Below are positions 24,003 through 32,558 of a DNA stretch of 57,351 nucleotides, one piece after another (within the stretch, counting starts at the first letter, position 1; every line of letters starts with the position of its first letter). The notes below the pieces were generated by a model. It searched no databases. It was given only the letters and a program-made list of their open reading frames with translations, and was not told where the DNA came from. Position numbers and translations under genes: made by a program. The DNA lies in contig NZ_JAFCGY010000033.1 of the NCBI RefSeq assembly GCF_016836705.1, forward strand, positions 1 to 57,351, read 5' to 3'. The DNA is from Mesorhizobium caraganae (GTDB lineage: Bacteria; Pseudomonadota; Alphaproteobacteria; Rhizobiales; Rhizobiaceae).

Positions 24003-24812
24003 CTATTCCTCCTGCGCCCGCCGCAGTCGCTGCTCCAGTGCCCTCAGCGCCAGCGACAGGCCAACGGTCAGGATGAGATAGATATAGGCGACGATCGAAT
24101 AGGTCTCGAAGAAGCGGAACGAGCCGGCGGCGTAGATCTTGCCCATCTGGGTGATGTCGGCGACGCCGAGCACCGAGACGAGCGAAGAATCCTTGACCAT
24201 GGCGACGAAGTCATTGCCGAGCGGCGGCAATATGGTGCGGATCGCCTGCGGGAATACGATCAGCCGGAAACGTTGCGTGCGTGACAGACCCAGCGCCTTG
24301 GCCGCCTCGATCTGGCCTTTCTCCACCGACTGGATGCCGGCGCGAAAGACCTCGGAGATGAAGGCGGAATAGCCGATGGTCAGCGCCATGATGGCCCGCC
24401 ACAACAGCGAGACGTCGCGCACCAAAAGCTCGCCCATCAGGCCGGCATTCTGCAGCGGCGCGGTCAGCGCATTCCAGGCGGCGACGAAGGCGGGCGCACC
24501 GGCAAAAGCTATCCAGAACAACAGCACCAGGATCGGCACGCCACGGATGATCTCGACATAGAAGCGGGCGATTTGCCTGAGCCAGCGCGACCCAGACAAC
24601 CCCATCAGCGCAATGCCGAGGCCGATGGCCGACGCCAGCGCAAAGGCGACCACGGTAACAAAGACGGTGATGCCGATGCCCTTGGCGACGGTGGCGAAGA
24701 CCTGGGCGTAGAGATCGCTGGCGGCGATGAAGATGGCGGCGACGGCAGCGAGAACGAACGCAGCGGCAAGCCACCAGGGGAAGTCGGATTTTTGGGTGGA
24801 GGCGGGGGGCAT
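24003..24812 (-). CDS. Polar amino-acid ABC transporter permease
   Basis: A 269-residue inner-membrane permease of the HisMQ type with about five helices. The N-terminal GIGITVFVTVVAFALASAIG is the HAAT-family signature and FRAGIQSVEKGQIEAAKALG is the EAA loop that contacts the ATPase. RLIVFPQAIRTILPPLGN follows, as in glutamine/histidine permeases. The matching binding protein is the next upstream gene (25073-25873), but no ATP-binding subunit or second permease is in the window, so the ATPase must be encoded elsewhere or shared. Confidence 0.93.
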   Translation of the reverse strand: MPPASTQKSDFPWWLAAAFVLAAVAAIFIAASDLYAQVFATVAKGIGITVFVTVVAFALASAIGLGIALMGLSGSRWLRQIARFYVEIIRGVPILVLLFWIAFAGAPAFVAAWNALTAPLQNAGLMGELLVRDVSLLWRAIMALTIGYSAFISEVFRAGIQSVEKGQIEAAKALGLSRTQRFRLIVFPQAIRTILPPLGNDFVAMVKDSSLVSVLGVADITQMGKIYAAGSFRFFETYSIVAYIYLILTVGLSLALRALEQRLRRAQEE

Positions 24813-24856
24813 CAATGCCCAACGCCGGCAAATAGCTGCCTTCGCAAAAGCCACTG

Positions 24857-24902
24857 ATCTCCCCCCTTGCGGGGGAGATGTCCGGCAGGACAGAGGGGGG
24901 TG
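24857..24902 (-). repeat. REP-type palindrome between permease and binding-protein genes (unit 1)
   Basis: ATCTCCCCCCTTGC-GGGGGAGAT-type hairpin followed by GTCCGGCAGGACAGAGGGGGG. It is the inverse of 24995-25040, so the two units face each other with about 90 bases between. Confidence 0.8.
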
Positions 24903-24994
24903 CTGTCCCTCCAGCCTGTCAACCGATCAGAGCCACGGCCCTTGGCCAGGTTCTCTTTGGAGAAGCTCAAAATAAAAGGGAGGTGATCCTGCAC

Positions 24995-25040
24995 ACCCCC
25001 CTCTGCCCTGCCGGGCATCTCCCCCGCAAGGGGGGAGATT
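24995..25040 (+). repeat. REP-type palindrome between permease and binding-protein genes (unit 2)
   Basis: CCCCCCTCTGCCCTGCCGGG then CATCTCCCCC-GCAAG-GGGGGAGAT. Inverse of unit 1. Such hairpins inside an operon often stabilise the upstream message, and here the upstream gene is the highly needed binding protein. Confidence 0.8.
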
Positions 25041-25072
25041 GGCAGCTTTACCGGCCCTAACGCCAAGACGGC

Positions 25073-25873
25073 CTACTGCCCCATCTTGTAATCAAGAAAC
25101 CACTTCTTGTTGAGCGCCTCGATCGTCCCATCCGCCTTGAGCGCCGCGATCGCCGCATTGACCGGCTTCACCAGAACCGAACCCTTCGGAAAAATGAAGC
25201 CGAAATCCTCGGTGCCGAGCGGGCCGCCGATCAGCTTGAGCTTGCCGCCGGAGGCGTCGACATAGCCCTTCCCCGCAGTGCCGTCGGTCAGCACGACATC
25301 GACATCACCGGACTTCAGCGCCTGCACCGAGGCTCCAAAAGTCTCGAACTGCTTGATGCGCGGGTTCTGCTCATTGCCGTCGAGCACGCTGTAGACGGCG
25401 GTGTAGAACGGCGTGGTGCCGGCCTGTGCGCCGATCAGCCCGTCTTTGAAGTCGGCGAAGGTCTTGGCGTCGGTGAAGCGGCTTTCGTCGCCGCGCACCA
25501 GCATGAACTGTTCCGAACGCATATAGGGGTCGGAGAAATCGACCTTCTCCTTGCGGTCGTCCTTGATGGTGATGCCGGTCATGCCGATGTTGTACTGGTT
25601 GTCGGAAACCGCCTGGATCATCGCATCCCAGGAGGTGTTCTGGTACTCGACCTTGAAGTTCAGCCGCTTGGCGATCTCGTCCATCGCGTCATATTCCCAG
25701 CCGATCTGCTTGCCGGTCTTGGGGTCGATGAACTGCAGCGGCGGATAGGCGTTTTCCGTCACCACCACCACCTTCTTGCCGCCGAGGTCGGGCAGCGCAT
25801 CGGCCGCCCATGCAGCAACGGGCGCGAGGAAACAGGCCAGCAGGCCGGCCAGCAGCAGTTTCGATTTGGTCAT
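25073..25873 (-). CDS. Amino-acid ABC transporter substrate-binding protein
   Basis: A 266-residue periplasmic binding protein (SBP_bac_3). The signal peptide is MTKSKLLLAGLLACFLAPV with cleavage after AWA. KVVVVTENAYPPLQFIDPKTG is the usual opening, QIGWEYDAMDEIAKRLNFKVEY and GMTGITIKDDRKEKVDFSDPY are the family core, where Arg and Asp bind the amino-acid backbone. Specificity (polar or basic amino acid) is not readable. ATG at 25873 has CTGGAG upstream. It is the first gene of the transporter operon. Confidence 0.94.
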   Translation of the reverse strand: MTKSKLLLAGLLACFLAPVAAWAADALPDLGGKKVVVVTENAYPPLQFIDPKTGKQIGWEYDAMDEIAKRLNFKVEYQNTSWDAMIQAVSDNQYNIGMTGITIKDDRKEKVDFSDPYMRSEQFMLVRGDESRFTDAKTFADFKDGLIGAQAGTTPFYTAVYSVLDGNEQNPRIKQFETFGASVQALKSGDVDVVLTDGTAGKGYVDASGGKLKLIGGPLGTEDFGFIFPKGSVLVKPVNAAIAALKADGTIEALNKKWFLDYKMGQ

Positions 25874-26110
25874 GATACACTCCAGGATGAGAAGCCCGCT
25901 TGCAGCCGGGCTCACATGAAAATCCAGGCGCGACTTTAGCCGTCCGTAGACGGCTTGCAAGCCGGTCCAGTGCTCAGCGTCCGGTGAAAGTGGATTCCAA
26001 TGCCTTCAACCGGCGCGGTTTTAGAACGCTTCGCGGTCGGCATTTCTTCCGTGACCCGCTATGGCTAACTGGGCCGCTTTCGAGCACAAGGGAAACCGTC
26101 AAACGACGGG

Positions 26111-26608
26111 TCAGGATGCTGACGCTGCGTCACGCAATTTTGCGACAAACCCGGTCAAGGTCCGGTGCAGCGACCTCAGCTCCTCGACTTCCAGCGGCAT
26201 GGCGCAGGCAAGGCCGGCGGATACATCCTTGATGCGTGCGCGCAGCGCCTGGCCCTTTGCGGTCGGTTCGACCAGCACGCGGCGCTCGTCGGCTGGGTCG
26301 CGTCGGCGGGTGACCAGGCCACCCACCTCAAGCCGCTTGAGCAGCGGCGTCAGCGTCGCCGAATCCAGCCCCAGCGCCTCGCCGAGCTCGCCGACCGTGC
26401 TCGGCGCATGCTGCCACAGCGCCAGCATCGCCAGATATTGCGGATAGGTGAGGCCGAGCGGGTCGAGCAGGGGTCGGTAGAGTTTGGTCATCAGCCCGCT
26501 CGCGGAATAGAGCGCGAAGCAGAGCTGCTGGTCCAGGCGCGGAACAGCGATCGTCCCGGCGGTATCCGCCGGGACTTCTGTGGCTCTGGTTTCGGTCTTC
26601 GTCGTCAT
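26111..26608 (-). CDS. ohrR: MarR-family regulator, OhrR-like
   Basis: A 165-residue MarR protein with a winged helix (VGELGEALGLDSATLTPLLK as recognition region, then RRRDPADERRVLVEPTAKG as wing). QLCFALYSASGLMTKLYRPLL carries the single peroxide-sensing cysteine typical of OhrR, at about residue 30. Its ATG overlaps the ohr stop by 4 bases (ATGA), so ohr and ohrR are one operon. Oxidation of the cysteine by organic hydroperoxides would release it from the operator ahead of ohr. Confidence 0.9.
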   Translation of the reverse strand: MTTKTETRATEVPADTAGTIAVPRLDQQLCFALYSASGLMTKLYRPLLDPLGLTYPQYLAMLALWQHAPSTVGELGEALGLDSATLTPLLKRLEVGGLVTRRRDPADERRVLVEPTAKGQALRARIKDVSAGLACAMPLEVEELRSLHRTLTGFVAKLRDAASAS

Positions 26609-27033
26609 GCTGCCTTTGCCGGAAGCGCCACTGTCGAAAGCGCCACCTCGACATTGCCCTTGATCGCGTTTGAATAGGGGCAGATCTTGTGCGCTTCCGA
26701 TACAAGCGCTTCCGCCGCCGCCTGATCAAGGCCCTTCGTCTCGGCGGCGAGCGCGACACCGAGCTTGAAGCCTTCGCCGTTGGGAAGCAGGCTGACGGTC
26801 GAGGTCACCGACGCATCGGTCAGCGACAGCTTTTGCTTGCGCGCGACAAAGCGGATGGCGCTTTCGAAGCAGGCGGCATAGCCGACCGCGAACAGCTGCT
26901 CTGGATTGGTGGCGCCACCCTGTCCACCGAGTTCCCTCGGCAAAGCTAGGTCGACCTTGAGCAGGCCGTCGCTGGTTTCGCCATGGCCGGCGCGGCCGCC
27001 GGTGACGCGAGCCTGTGTGGTGTAGAGTGCCAT
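26605..27033 (-). CDS. ohr: Organic hydroperoxide resistance protein
   Basis: Ohr (142 residues) reduces organic hydroperoxides with a lipoyl-linked thiol cycle. Both redox cysteines are present: the peroxidatic one in FAVGYAACFESAIR and the resolving one in AHKICPYSNAIKGN. The start MALYTTQARVTGGRAG gives the family length. Ohr usually draws electrons from lipoylated enzymes and LpdA; lpdA and sucB are in this window at 35.8-39.9 kb. First gene of ohr-ohrR, behind a palindromic site. Confidence 0.95.
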   Translation of the reverse strand: MALYTTQARVTGGRAGHGETSDGLLKVDLALPRELGGQGGATNPEQLFAVGYAACFESAIRFVARKQKLSLTDASVTSTVSLLPNGEGFKLGVALAAETKGLDQAAAEALVSEAHKICPYSNAIKGNVEVALSTVALPAKAA

Positions 27034-27051
27034 TTCAGTTCTCCAATTAAT

Positions 27052-27076
27052 TTGCGTACGATTATTTAGTACACAA
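27052..27076. promoter_or_regulatory. Putative OhrR operator
   Basis: Inverted repeat TTGCGTAC-GATTATTTA-GTACACAA lies 18 bases upstream of the ohr start, with one mismatched pair in each 8-base arm. An AT-rich palindrome here fits MarR/OhrR autoregulation. Binding is inferred. Confidence 0.55.
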
Positions 27077-27143
27077 GATAATGTGCGGTCAACAGCCGAG
27101 CCCCAATTTCTCGGCCGACAATCGTTCACAGTCTGGTGAAATG

Positions 27144-27170
27144 AAAAAAGGCGGCCGAAGCCGCCTTTCC
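27144..27170 (-). terminator. Intrinsic terminator of rplS
   Basis: Minus-strand GGAAAGGCGGC-TTCG-GCCGCCTTTTTT: a perfect stem with a stable UUCG tetraloop and a T6 tract, 20 bases after the rplS stop. Confidence 0.95.
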
Positions 27171-27189
27171 AAAATCCTTGGTCGAGACC

Positions 27190-27741
27190 TTATTCGGCCG
27201 GGGTGGCTTCCGCAGCGGCCTTGGCTGCCGCTTCAGCCTCGTCGGCGGCCTTCTTCTCGGCGGCTTCCTTGGCGGCCGTCTCGGCTGCCAGCGCCTGGGC
27301 GGCGGCGACCTTCTCGGCTTCGATGCGGGCCTTCTCGGCGTTCAGCGCATCGCGCTCCTCATCGTTGAGCTTGCGGGCGCGCACGCCGGTGTTTTCCGAA
27401 ATACGGGCGGACTTGCCGCGACGGTCGCGCAGATAATAGAGCTTGGCGCGGCGCACCTTGCCGCGGCGCACGATCTCGACGCCCTCGACCATCGGCGAGA
27501 AGACCGGGAAAACGCGCTCGACGCCTTCGCCGTAGGAGATCTTGCGGACGGTGAAGTTTTCCTGGAAGCCGGCGCCGGAGCGGGCGATGACGACGCCCTC
27601 ATAGGCCTGGACACGGGTGCGGGTGCCTTCGGTCACGCGGACCTGGACGCGCACGGTGTCGCCGGGCTGGAATTCGGGAAGCTTGCGCTTGGCTTCGATC
27701 TTGGCGGCCTGTTCGGCCTCGAGCTGACGGATGATATCCAT
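27190..27741 (-). CDS. rplS: 50S ribosomal protein L19
   Basis: L19 (183 residues) sits at the interface with the 30S subunit. The core (about residues 1-115) has FQPGDTVRVQVRVTEGTRTR, QAYEGVVIARSGAGFQENFT and RRGKVRRAKLYYLRDRRGKS. A C-terminal Ala/Glu/Lys tail of about 65 residues, rich in AAEKKAADEAEAAAK, extends it beyond the usual 115 residues, as is common in Rhizobiales. A TauE-type gene on the other strand separates it from trmD, so it has its own transcript. Confidence 0.96.
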   Translation of the reverse strand: MDIIRQLEAEQAAKIEAKRKLPEFQPGDTVRVQVRVTEGTRTRVQAYEGVVIARSGAGFQENFTVRKISYGEGVERVFPVFSPMVEGVEIVRRGKVRRAKLYYLRDRRGKSARISENTGVRARKLNDEERDALNAEKARIEAEKVAAAQALAAETAAKEAAEKKAADEAEAAAKAAAEATPAE

Positions 27742-28064
27742 CTCAATAGTCCACTTCTTGTTCTTCCGACAGTCAGAGCGTCCGACACTCGCCTTGCAGT
27801 TCCATTGACCGCTCGGCTATGCCCTTTGTCTCCGAGACATCTGTCTTCTGGACATCGGGCAGGGGCGACTACACCGTCATTGTTGACGGGTCTGGGAGAT
27901 TTCTCGCCAGTACGGGCGGGCACATACAGCTATTTCACTCACTTGTCACGCCTTGGCCCTGTCTTTTTTGGTCGCATGCCACCACGCAATCGTCCAGTAC
28001 AGGGTTGCGCCTGCCCTCCAAGCTTCCTAAGCGGGACGACGCATACTTGTCCGGCGCCACTCTC

Positions 28065-28832
28065 ATGACGATTTTCGATATGTCCGTTCTCGACGCGGCC
28101 CTGCTGTTTGCGGCAGGCTTTCTGTCGGGCGCATGCAACGCGGTCGCCGGCGGCGGCACGTTCATCACCTTCGGCGCCATGTCGCTGGTCGGCGTACCGC
28201 CGATCGTCGCCAACGCCACCTCCTCGGTGACCCAGTTTCCGGGCTACATCACCTCGACGCTCGCCTACTGGACCGACATCGAGCATTTCTGGCGCGGCGC
28301 GCTGCTGCTCTGCCTGATTTCGGCCGCCGGCGCGCTGGCCGGCGCCTTCATCCTTCTGGCGCTGTCCAACCCGTCCTTCCGCGTCATGGTGCCGTGGCTG
28401 CTTTTGGCCGCCACCGCGCTGTTCGCAGCCGGACCGTGGCTGAAGCCGGCGCCAAAGCCGGGACACGAGGCCGCGGTCGGCTCGCTCGCCGGGTCGCTGG
28501 CGCAGTTCCTCACCGCGGTCTATGGCGGCTTCTTCGGCGCCGGCATGGGCGTGATGATGCTGGCGACGCTCGGCCTGACACAGGCCGGCGACTACCACCG
28601 GCTGAATGCGCTGAAGAACATGCTGGCCGTGGTTATCGCGGCGGTAGCGATCATCGTCTTCGTCTCCGGCGGCGTCGTCGCCTGGCCGCAAGCGATCGTC
28701 ATGATCCCCGGCGGCGCGCTCGGCGGCTATGCCGGCGTGTGGATCGCCAAGCGCGTGCCGCAAAACGCAGTACGCGGCTTCGTCATCGCCGTCGGCCTGT
28801 TTCTGGCGTTTTATTATTTTGCCAAGGGCTGA
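28065..28832 (+). CDS. TauE/SafE-family membrane transporter
   Basis: A 255-residue integral membrane protein with about eight helices. LSGACNAVAGGGTFITFGAM is the conserved first repeat and GGFFGAGMGVMMLATLGLT the second; ALKNMLAVVIAAVAIIVF follows. The family exports sulfite, sulfoacetate or related organic anions. Start 28065 was chosen because the open frame upstream is not family-like. It is convergent with trmD and overlaps its 3' end by 19 bases, and it splits the trmD-rplS pair. Confidence 0.9.
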   Translation: MTIFDMSVLDAALLFAAGFLSGACNAVAGGGTFITFGAMSLVGVPPIVANATSSVTQFPGYITSTLAYWTDIEHFWRGALLLCLISAAGALAGAFILLALSNPSFRVMVPWLLLAATALFAAGPWLKPAPKPGHEAAVGSLAGSLAQFLTAVYGGFFGAGMGVMMLATLGLTQAGDYHRLNALKNMLAVVIAAVAIIVFVSGGVVAWPQAIVMIPGGALGGYAGVWIAKRVPQNAVRGFVIAVGLFLAFYYFAKG

Positions 28833-29512
28833 GCGGCGAGCAAATCCGGTCGCCGATCCCTGGTCAGCTTCTCGGACTCCGCGCGGCGCCAGGCGGCGAT
28901 CTTCTTGTGATTGCCTGACGTCAGCACGTCGGGGATCGGCCTGCCCTCGAATTCCTGTGGCCGCGTGTAGTGCGGATGTTCGAGCAGGCCGTTCTCAAAG
29001 CTTTCCTCTTCGCCTGACACCGCATTGCCCATCACACCGGGCAACAGCCGCACCACGGCGTCGAGCAGCACAAGTGCGGCCGGCTCGCCGCCGGAGAGGA
29101 TGAAGTCGCCGATGGAGACCTCCTCCAGGCTTCGCGCCTCGATCAGCCGCTGGTCGACGCCTTCGAAGCGGCCGCAGACGATGACGGCGCCCGGCCCGGC
29201 CGCAAGCTCGCGCACGCGCGCCTGCGTCAGCGGTTTGCCGCGCGGGCTCATCAGCAGTTTTGGCCGCGGATCGCCCTCTGGCGCCGTGTGGTCGATCGCC
29301 TTGGCCAGCACATCGGCGCGCATCACCATACCGGCGCCGCCCCCGGCCGGTGTGTCGTCCACCCTGTGGTGGCGGTCCTCAGCAAAGTCGCGGATCTGGA
29401 CCGCTTCCAGTGACCAAGTACCTGCCTCCAGCGCCCGCCCGGCCAGCGACAGGCCGAGCGGACCCGGAAACATCTCGGGATAGAGCGTCAGCACCGATGC
29501 CTTGAACGTCAC
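28814..29512 (-). CDS. trmD: tRNA (guanine37-N1)-methyltransferase
   Basis: TrmD (232 residues) methylates G37 of tRNAs with a CCN, CUN or CGG anticodon and prevents frameshifting. LTLYPEMFPGPLG, HRVDDTPAGGGAGMVMRADV and the trefoil-knot SAM site VCGRFEGVDQRLIE then IGDFILSGGEPAAL are present. The start is GTG and overlaps the rimM stop (GTGA), a translational coupling. Its 3' end runs 19 bases into the convergent TauE-type gene. Confidence 0.97.
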   Translation of the reverse strand: MTFKASVLTLYPEMFPGPLGLSLAGRALEAGTWSLEAVQIRDFAEDRHHRVDDTPAGGGAGMVMRADVLAKAIDHTAPEGDPRPKLLMSPRGKPLTQARVRELAAGPGAVIVCGRFEGVDQRLIEARSLEEVSIGDFILSGGEPAALVLLDAVVRLLPGVMGNAVSGEEESFENGLLEHPHYTRPQEFEGRPIPDVLTSGNHKKIAAWRRAESEKLTRDRRPDLLAAQPLAK

Positions 29513-30108
29513 CGGTTGCCTCCGGCGTCCTTGGGCCCGCGCGGCCGGCCCTTCGCGTCGAAATTGTCTTCACGCGGCGTCTCGCCATCCTCGTCGTCGA
29601 TCAGACCGGCGGCGGCCGGATCGACGCGGACAAACCCCTCGGCAACCGCCACCTGCGGCACGGCGGCCTGGGTGAACGGGATCAGCACGCCTTTGCGCCC
29701 GCCGAGTGTGACGTCGAGAATGTCGCCGCCGCCGAAATTGTGCACGGCGACCACCTTGCCGATGACCGCGTCCTTATCGTCGCGGACCTCGAGCCCGACG
29801 AGATCGGCGTGGTAGAACTCGTCCTGCTCGCCATCGTCCGGCAGCATCGAGCGGTCGACGAACAGCTCCGTGCCAGCCAGCGCCTCGGCGGCATTGCGGT
29901 CGGCAATGCCCTTGAAGCGCACCACGACGACGGTGTTGGCGGGCCGAATGTCGATGATCTGGAAGGCGCGGCCGTCCTTGGCATAGAGCGGCCCATAATC
30001 GGCCAGCGCCAGCGGCTCGCCGGTGAAGGTTTTGACCCTGAGTTCGCCCTTGATGCCGTGGGCGGCGCCGATCACGGCCATCTGGACGGGGTTCTGGGGC
30101 TTGCTCAT
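29509..30108 (-). CDS. rimM: Ribosome maturation factor RimM
   Basis: RimM (199 residues) helps S19 join the 30S head during ribosome assembly. N-terminal barrel AVIGAAHGIKGELRVKTFTG and the PRC barrel with DLVGLEVRDDKDAVIGKVVA and GRKGVLIPFTQAAVP are clear. The tail beyond residue 170 is charged and low-complexity. ATG at 30108 has AAAGGA upstream. rimM-trmD form a coupled pair; S16, usually just upstream, is 13 kb away. Confidence 0.95.
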   Translation of the reverse strand: MSKPQNPVQMAVIGAAHGIKGELRVKTFTGEPLALADYGPLYAKDGRAFQIIDIRPANTVVVVRFKGIADRNAAEALAGTELFVDRSMLPDDGEQDEFYHADLVGLEVRDDKDAVIGKVVAVHNFGGGDILDVTLGGRKGVLIPFTQAAVPQVAVAEGFVRVDPAAAGLIDDEDGETPREDNFDAKGRPRGPKDAGGNR

Positions 30109-30204
30109 GGCTGATGTCCTTTGCCCTGCTCTAACGCCCTCCCGTGGCCATTTCAATGACAGCTTCTTCACCGCTTCCTAACCCGGCTGCCTGACAATGG
30201 CCGC

Positions 30205-31143
30205 ATGCAGGAATTTCTCATCCCGGCAAAACCCGACCTCCAGGCAGCGCGCGAGAGCTGGCTGAAGATGCTGGCGCGCGAACGCCGGCTGTCGCCGGCG
30301 ACGGTCGAAGCCTACGAGCGGGATACGCGCCAGTTCCTGCATTTCCTGACGGGACATTGCGGCGGCTCGCCCGGCATTTCCGACATCGCCACTTTGCGTC
30401 CGGCCGATCTGCGCGGCTTTCTTGCCGCGCGGCGCAACGCCGGCGCCGGCGCCCGTACGCTCGGCCGGGGTCTTGCCGGCATCCGTTCGCTGCTGCGTTT
30501 CCTCGAGCGGCGTGGCCTCGCCAACGCAGCGGGAGCAGCAGCGCTGCGCGCCCCGCGCCAGCCAAAATCACTGCCCAAGCCACTCACCGCCAGCGACGCC
30601 AAACATGTCGTCTCGGTGGAAGGCCAATTGGCGGAGGAGCCCTGGATTGCCGCCCGCAACGCCGCCGTGCTGACGCTGCTCTACGGTTCGGGCCTGCGCA
30701 TTTCCGAAGCGCTTGGCCTCAGTGCCGCCGACCTGGCCTCGGAAGCCGACACCGTGCTGCGCGTCACCGGCAAGGGCGGCAAGACGCGGCTGGTGCCGGT
30801 GCTGCCGGTGGCGCTGCGCGCCATCGCCGAATACCGCAAACTGTGCCCTTACCATCTCGACCCCAAGGGCCTTTTGTTTCGTGGCGCTCGCGGCGGACCG
30901 CTCAATCCGGCCATCGTCCAACGCGACATGGCCAAACTGCGCTCGGCGCTCAACCTGCCGGATACCGCCACCCCGCACGCGCTGCGCCACTCGTTCGCCA
31001 CCCATCTGCTTGGCCGCGGCGGTGACTTGCGCACCATCCAGGAGCTTCTCGGCCATGCCAGCCTGTCGACGACGCAGGTCTATACCGGCGTCGACACCGC
31101 AAGACTGCTCGAAATCTATGAGTCCGCCCACCCAAGGGCGTGA
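30205..31143 (+). CDS. xerC: Tyrosine recombinase XerC-like
   Basis: A 312-residue integrase-family recombinase. SAM-like N domain ESWLKMLARERRLSPATVEAYERD-type (core RRLSPATVEAYERD), then catalytic Arg in LLYGSGLRISEALGL, Lys in VTGKGGKTRLVPVLP, HxxR in PHALRHSFATHLLGRGG, His in LLGHASLSTTQVYTG with Tyr as nucleophile. Length and sequence fit chromosomal XerC/XerD, which resolve chromosome dimers at dif. XerC is more likely than XerD by general resemblance; certainty is moderate. No dif-like site or other phage gene is nearby. Confidence 0.9.
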   Translation: MQEFLIPAKPDLQAARESWLKMLARERRLSPATVEAYERDTRQFLHFLTGHCGGSPGISDIATLRPADLRGFLAARRNAGAGARTLGRGLAGIRSLLRFLERRGLANAAGAAALRAPRQPKSLPKPLTASDAKHVVSVEGQLAEEPWIAARNAAVLTLLYGSGLRISEALGLSAADLASEADTVLRVTGKGGKTRLVPVLPVALRAIAEYRKLCPYHLDPKGLLFRGARGGPLNPAIVQRDMAKLRSALNLPDTATPHALRHSFATHLLGRGGDLRTIQELLGHASLSTTQVYTGVDTARLLEIYESAHPRA

Positions 31144-31205
31144 ACTCTTCAAATTTGTGCCGCCGATTAACCGTTTCGCCGCTTTTCGGTCCTAGAAAAG
31201 CGATC

Positions 31206-32272
31206 ATGAAACGCGTCATCGCCATCGCCGACCGCGCGGCCCTTGCGTCGCTGAAGCTGCTTGTCGCGCTCAACGCGCTGTTTTTCCTGTCTTTCCTCAT
31301 CGTGCTGCTGCTCGCCGCCGGTAAGGCGCATGCCGACGTCCCGGTCTGCACCGGCGCTGATCTGCTGTCGGCCCTGCAGAAGGACGACCCCGCCACCTAT
31401 GCCAGGATCGAGGCGCAAGCGGCGGCGACGCTGAACGGCAAGGGCCTATTGTGGAAACTGGAAAAATCAGGCGAAAAGCCGTCCTTCCTGTTCGGCACCA
31501 TGCACATGACCGACCCGCGCGTGACCGCGCTGCCGCCGGCCGCCAAGCGGGCCTACGACGCTGCCGGCACCATCATCATCGAAACCACCGACGTGCTCGA
31601 CAAGCAGAAGATGATGAGGCCATGCTCAAGGAGCCCGAGCTGATGATGTTCACCGACAGCACGACGCTGTCGTCGCTGTTGTCGCCGGAGGATGCGGCGG
31701 TGGTGAACAAGGGGCTCGATGCGCGCGGCATTCCGCCGGCGAGCGTCTCCAAGATGAAGCCGTGGCTGCTGTCGGCCATGGTCGCGCTGCCGGTCTGCGA
31801 GGTCGCCCGCCAGGCGGGCGGCGCGCCGGTTCTCGACGTCAAGCTGGCTGAGGACGCCAAGGCTAATGGAAAGCCGGTGGAAGGCCTGGAAACCGCCGCC
31901 GGCCAGCTCCGCGCCATGGCTTCGCTGCCGATCGCCTTTCACATCAAGGGGCTGGTTGAAACCTTGAAGCTCGGCGACAAGATAAACGACATCAACGAGA
32001 CCATGATCGTGCTCTACCAGCGCGGCGACACCGGCACGTTCTGGCCGCTCCTGCGGTCAATGTCCCCAGGCGAAGAGGACGACGCTGCAGGGTACGCCGC
32101 CTTCGAGCAGGCCATGATCACCGACCGCAACAAGGTGATGGTCGATCATGCCCAGCCGATCCTGGCCAAGGGCAACGCCTTCATGGCGGTCGGCGCCCTG
32201 CATCTTCCCGGCCCCGAAGGCCTGGTGGAGGATTTTCGCAAAGCCGGCTATACTGTCACTGCCGTCGACTGA
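31206..32272 (+). pseudogene. TraB/GumN-family protein, frameshifted
   Basis: Two overlapping frames encode one TraB/GumN protein of about 355 residues. The first part has a membrane helix (LLVALNALFFLSFLIVLLL) and GLLWKLEKSG then FLFGTMHMTDPRV, the family's GTxH motif, and stops at 31643. The second resumes with EAMLKEPELMMFTD and ends VGALHLPGPEGLVEDF (GxxHxxG), so both metal-site halves survive. Reading changes at about 31608-31618 (AAGATGATGAGGCC), equivalent to one lost base. Either a decayed gene or a sequencing error. Confidence 0.85.
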
Positions 32273-32558
32273 TCTGCGCGGCTCCTTGCCTGCCGAATCA
32301 CGCAAGGCTCGGTTGTGTCTGGGTCCGCAGCTGATTCGCGGTCCGAAGACCAGTTGGCCCTATTCTTGGCGAAAAAGTACAGGTAAGCTCAGTTTTGCTC
32401 ACTCGCGATTGATTTTGCGGGGGAAATACAGGCCACCGACCGGTTGCAAATCAGAATTTTCCTGCGTTCGGCGATTTCCAGGCCTAGTATGAAACCCGTT
32501 CAACGGTTGCGCGTTGATGGGTGTTGTTTGATGCTTTTCATCCACGGAGGACACTTTT

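Noticed and set aside
30205..31143. Phage integrase marking a prophage
   Set aside because: The protein resembles chromosomal XerC/XerD and no phage genes, attachment repeats or tRNA gene flank it.
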